From: Helianthus annuus
Taxonomy: Eukaryota; Streptophyta; Magnoliopsida; Asterales; Asteraceae
Reading direction: 5' to 3'
Assembly: GCF_002127325.2 (NCBI RefSeq)
Contig: NC_035448.2
Coordinates: 6,472,915 to 6,536,914, forward strand
Length of the DNA: 64,000 nucleotides
Part shown: one piece after another, positions 56,905 to 64,000 of the stretch
Layout of the letters: each line of letters starts with the position of its first letter
How positions within the stretch are numbered: position 1 is the first letter of the stretch
Notes under the pieces: generated by a model
Databases searched by the model: none
Told to the model about the DNA's origin: nothing
What the model saw: only the letters and a program-made list of their open reading frames with translations
Translations under genes and position numbers: made by a program

Positions 56905-57361
56905 TTCAAAAGTAGTAGATCCAAATAATTGAAAGTACATATGGACACATGTTTCACCCAAAAGTTAAAAATAGAAAAAGGGGCTATGTAAACTCACCTT
57001 AGATAGCAAAGCAATAAAAAACATTGAGGGTAATGAAAATGTTGGGAGAACTCCCAAAGTGTTAACCGATTGCGAAGGTACGACCTAGATTGAGGACGCT
57101 AGAGTTTCACAAATTTTCGTCGGAGTCCGATGATGCTTCATACGATAACATGGAGAATCTGAGTGAGATTGGACGTGAGATTGAGGGTGTATTATGTTGT
57201 GTAAAAGTTCAAATGATGTTTCTAAGTGTGTGATTTTATACAGATACTTACCGACGCTCGTGAATTTGGAAAGCTTTGTGATTGCCACAATTTCGGTGCT
57301 TACTATCGGTCAAATTAAACAGTTTCCGATCCCAAATTCCGCTTGAAACATAGAATCTAAA

Positions 57362-57772
57362 AAGGGTCATACTATTTACACCAAACTTTTTTGTTATTTT
57401 CACCAATGATGTGACATTAATAAATTCAAACTTGTGTTTTTCTTTTATAACTTCCTATATTTAATGTATTATAAAAAACGAATATTGTTTTGCGATGTGC
57501 TTATTTTTATCTATTTTGATACAGATTTTATAAAAAACGAAGCCGTATCAAATATAATGTCTTATAAGTCGTTATAAAATATTATTTTCCGTTTTTTATA
57601 AAATTTATATCAAAACGTAGATAAAAATAAGCATATCACAAAACAGTATTCGTTTTTTTAATAAACATTATATGTCGGAATTTATAAAAGAAAAACACAA
57701 ATTTGAATTTATTAATGTCACATTATTTGGTGTAAATAACAAAAAGTTAGGTGTAAATAGAATCACTCCTAA
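57362..57772. mobile_element. Foldback MITE, TATTTACACC arms
   Basis: Arms of about 190 bp: CTATTTACACCAAACTTTTT at the left, and AAAAAGTTAGGTGTAAATAG inverted at the right. AT-rich loop near 57560. Confidence 0.75.
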
Positions 57773-58403
57773 AAAATGAGCGGCTTATGTTTCCTTTTAA
57801 AGTTTCAGGATTTGTTATATACGATCCCTGTAGTTTTAACACTTTAACAACTGAACTAAATTTAATTTAGGCATACATGGTTTTGAATTTTAAGTTTTAA
57901 AATAGCACAAAAGGTTCCTATATTTTATACGGCATTTTAAATTACTCAAAGGTTTATCAAAACACTGACTGTATCAAGATAGTGAGTCTTTACATAAATC
58001 ACCAACCAATTGTGAGACCCCTCACAAATAACTCACCGTTACAATAATAGTGTTCATAATAGAACAATGATTACAGGGATTGAAAGTTTGGAAGTTGTAG
58101 CATGAATATTCTTTTTTACTCCTTGATATTGGATCTCTCTTCAATTTGATGTTTCAATAAAAAAAGAAACTCAATAGATCCAAGTTAAATATGTATATGA
58201 AAATGTTTAGAGAAAAAGGGGCGAGCTAAGATGAAAGTGAGAGTTTCTATTTATAGGCACAACACAAAAAAAAAAACAAAGCATACCTGATAAGTTGGCC
58301 TGGCAGTTGATGCCATCGAGAACGCCGAACGACAGTTTTGGTTTTGCTTGCTATTTTGTGTTGTGAACGTTGTGAATAGTCAGCCCATCCACTTTTGCAA
58401 ATC
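57773..58403. other. Non-coding
   Basis: AT-rich. No gene was recognised. Confidence 0.4.
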
Positions 58404-59840
58404 TATATTGACACATTTTCTTCAGATTTTGAGTTTTAAAAGATTAGATTTGATTTCGAGACTTTGTTATGGTTAATTATAAAAATGGTAAGTTTACTTT
58501 TATGATTTGTAAAGGGTAATGATGTTTTCCCAAAGTCTTTGTCTTTTTTAAGAAACTTTGTGTCTTTAATGTGGATTCATTTTGAGTTTGTAAGACTGGA
58601 AGGTATGGGGGCCGGCTTGGCCCGGTTTGGCCCGGCGCCGGACCCCCACACCGCCCCCTGGCCCGGCTTCCATCACAAACGGCCACCCACCGCCGGGTGT
58701 GCCGCTCCTCTTTTCAAAAATATGACCGTTAATAACGGCATTTTTCATAAAAAAAAAAAAAAAATCATTTCCCTTTTAAATATATACCACTATCTAATCC
58801 ATTTTTATACCATTTTCTCTCATTCTACTCCCATTCTTCTCCTATTCTCATCCTTTTTTTATAAAAATACTCTATAATTTTTATACCATTCTCTCCCAAA
58901 CATGAATCCATTCAACCCAAACAACCCCAACCCAAACAACCCCAACCCGAATAATCCCAATCCGAACCAACCTAATTTTTTTTCGAGTCTCGCTTACACT
59001 CCGACTATGGATCCTTCGTGGGGGAATGTAATTTTTTTTTTTTAGGAAATGTAATTTTTTTTTTTATTTTCGGTTTCTTTTTTTTTAGGGAATGTAATTT
59101 TTTTTATGTTATGAAATGAAATTATTTATGTTGTTTTATGTGGTGTTTTTTAAATTTTATAAAGTTTTTATTAACTTGGTTATTAAATTAAACAATAGAA
59201 AATTATAAAATAATGAGGTGGGGCCCCATCCTCCATCCCCCTCCATCCCTCATTTGGCTCATCCCCCACGAGCCGTCTACGTGGCGCCTACGTGGAGGCT
59301 CATCCCCGTGGGGATGAGCCGAACCATACCCACTAGTCTAACAAATTTAGCAAGCTCCATCCACCAACTTTCAAATTCATATTTATTCAAAACCAATCCT
59401 TCTAAATTTGCAAGACTTGTTGGTTTAAAAAAAATCAATTTGCTGTTTTATAGAGACTCTTTAGATTATTAAAATTGGTGTCTTATAAAAGTGGTTTAGG
59501 TTTGGGTTTGACGACTGCACCTAGGGTTTATGTTCGAGTGTTACCACTGTCGGCGGTGGCAATGGGTGTGGTGGTGGTGTGCAAACCTATGCTGACACAT
59601 TTTCTCCAAATTTTGAGTTCCAAAAAGATTAGATTGGATTTTGAGATTTCGTTATGGTTAATCACAAAAATGGTAAGTTTTTTTATGATTTGTAAAGGGT
59701 AATGATGTTTTCCCAAAGTCTTTGTCTTTTTTTAAGAAGCTTTGTGTCTATGTGGATGCATTTTGAGTCTCTGCCATGTTTAGCAAAATTATAAATTTAC
59801 TAGACTTGTTGGTTTTTAAAAAAATCAGTTTGATGTTTTA
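58404..59840. repeat. Two direct copies of a repeat, the first interrupted
   Basis: 58404-58597 plus 59332-59465 matches 59593-59840 ('gtaatgatgttttcccaaag', 'agacttgttggttt'). The first copy is split by the element at 58598-59331. Another related piece is 63620-63720, which matches 59440-59560. Confidence 0.6.
58598..59331 (+). mobile_element. Harbinger/PIF-like deletion derivative
   Basis: The ends GGAAGGTATGGGGG and CCGAACCATACCC are inverted, with a 3-bp ACT on both flanks, the Harbinger target size. Inside, ATG 58902 opens a 45-residue frame with repeated NPNNPNP, resembling the N-terminus of Harbinger-associated Myb-like proteins. Confidence 0.55.
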
Positions 59841-60289
59841 TAAAGACTCTTTGGGAGATTATCGTTATATAATTATATATTATATAATTTACAACAATTT
59901 TTAGCAATGAAGTTGGTACATTCTGCTTAGAGTGTTGTACTAGCTTTATGGGTTTGTTTATACATATCATGGTGCTAAAGTAAAGACACTACCCTTCATT
60001 TTAAGTTTAATTACAACAATACTATTACATTTTTTGAATGAGAATATGTTAGAAAAGGGTAGACATGTGATGAATTGTATTCCTTTTCTATTTTGTTCTT
60101 TTTTCATTTACTTTTATTACTTTTTTGGTTTTTTTTATTTATAAAAGTGATAGTTATAAATGAATTAAAATACAAGAGAAAATAAATAAAAGAGAAATTC
60201 TAGAAAAGCGGTATGAAAAATATTGGTTTCGTATAAACCAACGTACGGACAAAAACAGTGAACTTGCATAACAATTTTCATGATAGTAA

Positions 60290-63200
60290 TCTATACCTTA
60301 TAATAAAACAAAACAAACTTATGCCATTTGTCCTATTCTTAAAAAGCTTATTGCCACGTGTCATCTGATTGTATGTCTGATTTTTCTTTTGAGCAGCAAT
60401 GTATTGGAGGTCTTTTGGCATCCCGCTTTTCACTTTCAATTCACAAACTAATATTTTCCTAAATCTATACGCATATATCAGTTTCCATCCTTCTCTTATA
60501 TTATCTCAAATAATCCTACCAGAGATCCGAATTCCATCTTTCTCTATGATCATCTTCCAAAATATGAATGAGTTTCCATATTTAAGGATCATTGGTTGCA
60601 TAAACCCTAGATCTATAAATCCATACGTATTCAGTCGTTTCTTCACATCGATTCGGTTGTTAATCGATTTATCAATCATCCTCTGTTTCTTCACATCGAT
60701 TTGGCTGTCAATCGATTTGTCAAGCATTATTTAAGGTACGATTCTTTAATCTGTATGCATATTTCTCTGGTCGTTGACATCTATGTTGTTATCAATCATT
60801 ATCTGTGTTCGTTATCAATTCTTCTGATATGTATGCAGGTCTTATAATTTCTACTGAATTGTATAAGCAAACATATGAATCTTATGTTAAGCTTCTGATG
60901 TTGTATCAATTTTTAGGGCTTTTTATGAATCTGTTTTTGTATCAATCTCTGATTTTGTATCGATTTCCACTGAATAACATAAGTAAACATATGAATCTTT
61001 TGTGAAGCTTCTGATTTGTATCAATTTTTAGGGCTCTTATATTAGGGCTTTCTTATCTTGACTTATTCGACTGAATGATATAAGTAAACATATGAATCTG
61101 TTGTGAAGCTTCTTATTTTGTATTAAATTTTAGGGCTTTTATTTGTAGGCTTTTAATCTTGACTTATAAGACTGAATGATTGGTAGCTAACTTAATGTTT
61201 TATGTGATATGTAGATTGAGTGATGTAAATCAATGTGATTGTTTACTTAATATGCTATAGTTCTATATATTGTGAGCGAATTTATTTGGCCTTTATTTCT
61301 GACATTCAAATCTGGGCATTAGACACTCTGTTTATGTGATATGTAAGGGATTGTTTTATGTGATTTGTTAAATATGTTATTCGTAGCCAACTGTTCAGAT
61401 TTATAAGTCTTATAAATATAAACATGTTGGAAATTGCTTTTAGATCTTTTTCAGTAATTAAATCCATTTTCCGCTGTTATATTATATTGACTCAAGTGGT
61501 TGTCCGGTTCTATTTGACTCATTTATTATTTGCTCTTTGATATACCAACCAACCTTTTAATAACAAAGTTTAAAGTAAAAGAAAAGGAAGTTGCTTTTAC
61601 TTGGTCACTTCCCTTCTCTCATAATAAATCTATAGACGTCCACATAGTGTAAGATTTAGTATCTTAAATGTTTATATCACTGTTACTTATTGATTGCATT
61701 AGATACATGTTTTGAAAATTACTAAACAGTTTTATTCTATGGTTTATAGAGTCATGACTCCAGCGTTTGTGAAGGTTATTTATGATGCTTCACCGTCATG
61801 TCTGATAAATTTTTTATTTAAATTTATTCTTATTTGTGTTATATTTATAAAACTTATTGTTTCGTTAAATATTACAGCCGTTGCCGCCGTTTTACAATGA
61901 TGGCGCTGGAAACTTAGGCTATCCTGTTGGGCCTGTGATGTTGAGAACATGTTCTCAGCTCTGGCATGTTTACATCAAAGTGACGATTAGCGGATGCTTT
62001 ATCACGGATGGATGGTCAAACGTTTTTACGGATCTTGGAATGGAAGAGACAGATTTTATTTTTTTGAGGTCGTTGTTGATAACACAATTGATATCTACCA
62101 TTTCAAGATTGACCGTGATTTCGATGTGAAAGATAAGTTTTATCATATAATGATGTTTCCAGAAGCGAAAAATCTGGTAACTTTTCAAATATATGATTGG
62201 CTATGTTATGTTTATTATATACTTTTGTAGTTTATGTTTCAATTATTTGAGATATTTTTTAATTGTTTGCAGTGGTTGCCAAAAAAATTCATGGAACATA
62301 ATTTCAATGACGACCTTCTAGAAAATATTGTCACGATTCGTTATAGTCCTACTCAAGAAAGGACTGTAAGGATTAAAAAGTTGTGGAATATTCATTACTA
62401 CATCCTCGACTTCTCACAGATTTCAACTGATTTGTCTTTGGTCAAGTGGGATTTTCTTGTGTTTCATAGAGTTGAAACTTACACATTTAATCTCATAGTT
62501 TTCCGTCTACACGATGATGGGTCGTTAGTTGCTGAATTCCAGTGCCTGAACAACAACCTATACCTGAACCAGAATATGAAGCAGAAAATGATATGGAAGA
62601 GGGAATTCAACATGGCATGGCTGAGGATCACTTTCCGCTTGAAGATGTTAATGTTGACACTCAAGTATCTGATGATGAAGACCTGCCCTTTCACGGGAAC
62701 CCGCCTCTACCCGTTGACGATGTGTATGAGATTGAGTGGGTCCTTACTTACCGATTTGTAAGTCAGTCGTAATCTAACATAAGTTGATTTTACTGATTAT
62801 TTTTAATTGTGAATATTGTCAGTTAGATTGTCACTTATACGTATTTTTTTAAATGTGATGTAGCGTTTCCCACAAGGTTTTGTTGAGAATGTGCCGTTAC
62901 TTGATGTTCAAGCGATGACCGTTCAGACTATGAATGGTGTTTCTATAGTTTTGGAAATGCGTTCCGAGCGTGCACATGGAGGACCAAGGTATGCTTTTAG
63001 AGGCTGTGAGAGATTTATGCGTGAAGTTGGTTTGGTTAGTGGTCGTGTGTATTTGCTGCGTTATGAAAGGAACACTGGAGTTTTGGTTATTTCGGAGGTC
63101 ATATAACCATTTTTTCAAAACCTACCGATAAAACATCAAATATTGTTTATAAGGAAGTGTTTAACAAATTGTGAACTTTGTCTTCTTTGTTTGTTTTCAA

Positions 63201-63327
63201 TTATGTGTAATGTTGATAAAGATGTTTGTAGTTCAACGTTTATTTAATTAAGATGTTTATTTAGATGGTGTTGAATAATATTAATTATTGTTGGTCCACC
63301 CGTGTAACACACGGGTACTTAGACTAG
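60290..63327 (+). mobile_element. Helitron (3.04 kb) carrying a triple-B3 gene
   Basis: The 5' end TCTATACCTTATAATAAAAC follows an A, and GCCACGTGTCATC lies shortly inside. The 3' end has hairpin CCCGTGTAACACACGGG and then TACTTAGACTAG before a T. No Rep/helicase frame was seen, so it is non-autonomous. Nearly all its coding content is the B3 gene at 61754-63106. Confidence 0.8.
61754..63106 (+). pseudogene. B3-domain (REM-like) DNA-binding protein gene inside a Helitron, frameshifted
   Basis: Likely exons are a short first exon from ATG 61754 (MTPAFVKVIYDASPS), then 61878-62176, 62273-62757 and 62864-63106 (TAA). B3 domain 1 shows WHVYIKV, a DGW and an FFEVV block. B3 domain 2 starts LPKKFMEHNF and ends WDFLVFHRVE. 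An acidic Pro/Glu linker (PEQQPIPEPEYEAEN...) follows. B3 domain 3 runs from RFPQGFVENV to YLLRYERN. B3 proteins bind DNA in the nucleus. Single-base losses in T runs near 62060 and 62540 shift the frame, and the first exon donor phase does not match the next. It is either a decayed gene or an assembly homopolymer error. Confidence 0.7.
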
Positions 63328-64000
63328 TAATTGTTATATAATGAAAAAATATAAGTTTTCAAATAAATATAGAAATAATTATTATTAACAACATTAACTA
63401 AAATAGTTTCCTGCACTATTTGCATTTTTTTATATATTATCTAAAATCAGATGTTTTAAACAGGTCATTGTTAACTAGAACAAGTTGGTTTTTAATATAT
63501 ATGTGTATATATATAATTGCTTAAAAAACAAGCATAATTGTTTGGTTCGTACACGGATTCCCTGCCGCAACGCACAGTGGGGAAATCCTAATTGTTCTAT
63601 AAAAATGATCATCTCATAAATTCATTTAGATTATTAAAATTGATGTCTTATAAAAGTGGTTTAGGTTTTGGTTTGACAACTGCGCCTAGGGTTTTACTGT
63701 TGTCGGCGATAGCGATGGGGTGCGGTGGTGGTGGCTGATGGTTGGCGTTGGTAGTGGCATGTATGATAGAGAAGAGGTAGAGGTGTGAGAAAAAAGGTAT
63801 TGGCAATTTGTTTTGTTTAATAAATTGGATTGTTTTAATTCAAATGGTAGTTTGGTCATTTCAGATTTCAGTGAGGGTAGTTGTTCATTTTACATAACTT
63901 AACTGGAAAGTTTAACGGCGTTAGCTATTAAGGATCATCAATCTTATGCAATTCAACCATAGGGAACGCCTAATTAATAAGTTTATAACCATTATGATCA
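63328..64000. other. Non-coding; second Helitron-type 3' end
   Basis: GATTCCCTGCCGCAACGCAC at 63557-63576, then GGGGAAATCCTAA before a T near 63590, resembles the minus-strand end at 7565-7600. Sequence after 63620 repeats 59440-59560. No gene was seen. Confidence 0.45.

Overview
This is nuclear DNA from a eudicot plant, most likely Asteraceae. Spliced GT..AG genes with short exons sit in AT-rich DNA packed with LTR elements primed by initiator tRNA-Met, Helitrons, and hAT, Mutator, Harbinger and CACTA derivatives. The family-level guess rests on the overall look of the repeats and was not tested by search. No bacterial, organellar or CRISPR signal was seen.

Layout: (1) 1-6912 is the 3' part of a PDR-type ABCG transporter gene, with 15 exons in the window and several introns carrying small foldback transposons. 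(2) 6913-20973 is a repeat desert. It holds a Helitron end, a tRNA-derived SINE, a 7.1-kb minus-strand LTR element without recognisable coding capacity that itself carries two further insertions, paired Mutator-like foldback elements, and a CACTA end. (3) 20974-39570 is a tandem cluster of four genes for AOP-like 2-oxoglutarate/Fe(II) dioxygenases, all on the plus strand with three exons each. Duplicated promoters lie upstream, and antisense remnants of an ISS1/VAS1-like aminotransferase last exon lie downstream. (4) 39571-64000 is again repeat-rich. It holds two roughly 3-kb probable solo LTRs, tandem Helitron termini, a gag-only mini-LTR element, and a 3.0-kb Helitron carrying a gene with three B3 domains.

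The most unusual content lies between the dioxygenase genes. Two small LTR retroelements (22074-24311 and 29454-31591) have perfect 5-bp target duplications. Each encodes a single protein with a CCHC zinc knuckle, a decayed copia-protease-like region, an ARID DNA-binding domain and a conserved basic C-terminal tail. No reverse transcriptase, RNase H or integrase is present. The start codon lies inside the LTR and the tRNA primer-binding site is translated as part of the protein. A third small LTR element (25297-27113, minus strand) encodes an arginine/aspartate/serine-rich basic protein. I infer that these are non-autonomous elements mobilised by a copia partner and, in the first two, equipped with a chromatin-binding domain.

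All exon joins were made by eye from splice sites, reading phase and comparison among the four paralogues. Frameshifts in homopolymers could be decay or assembly error.
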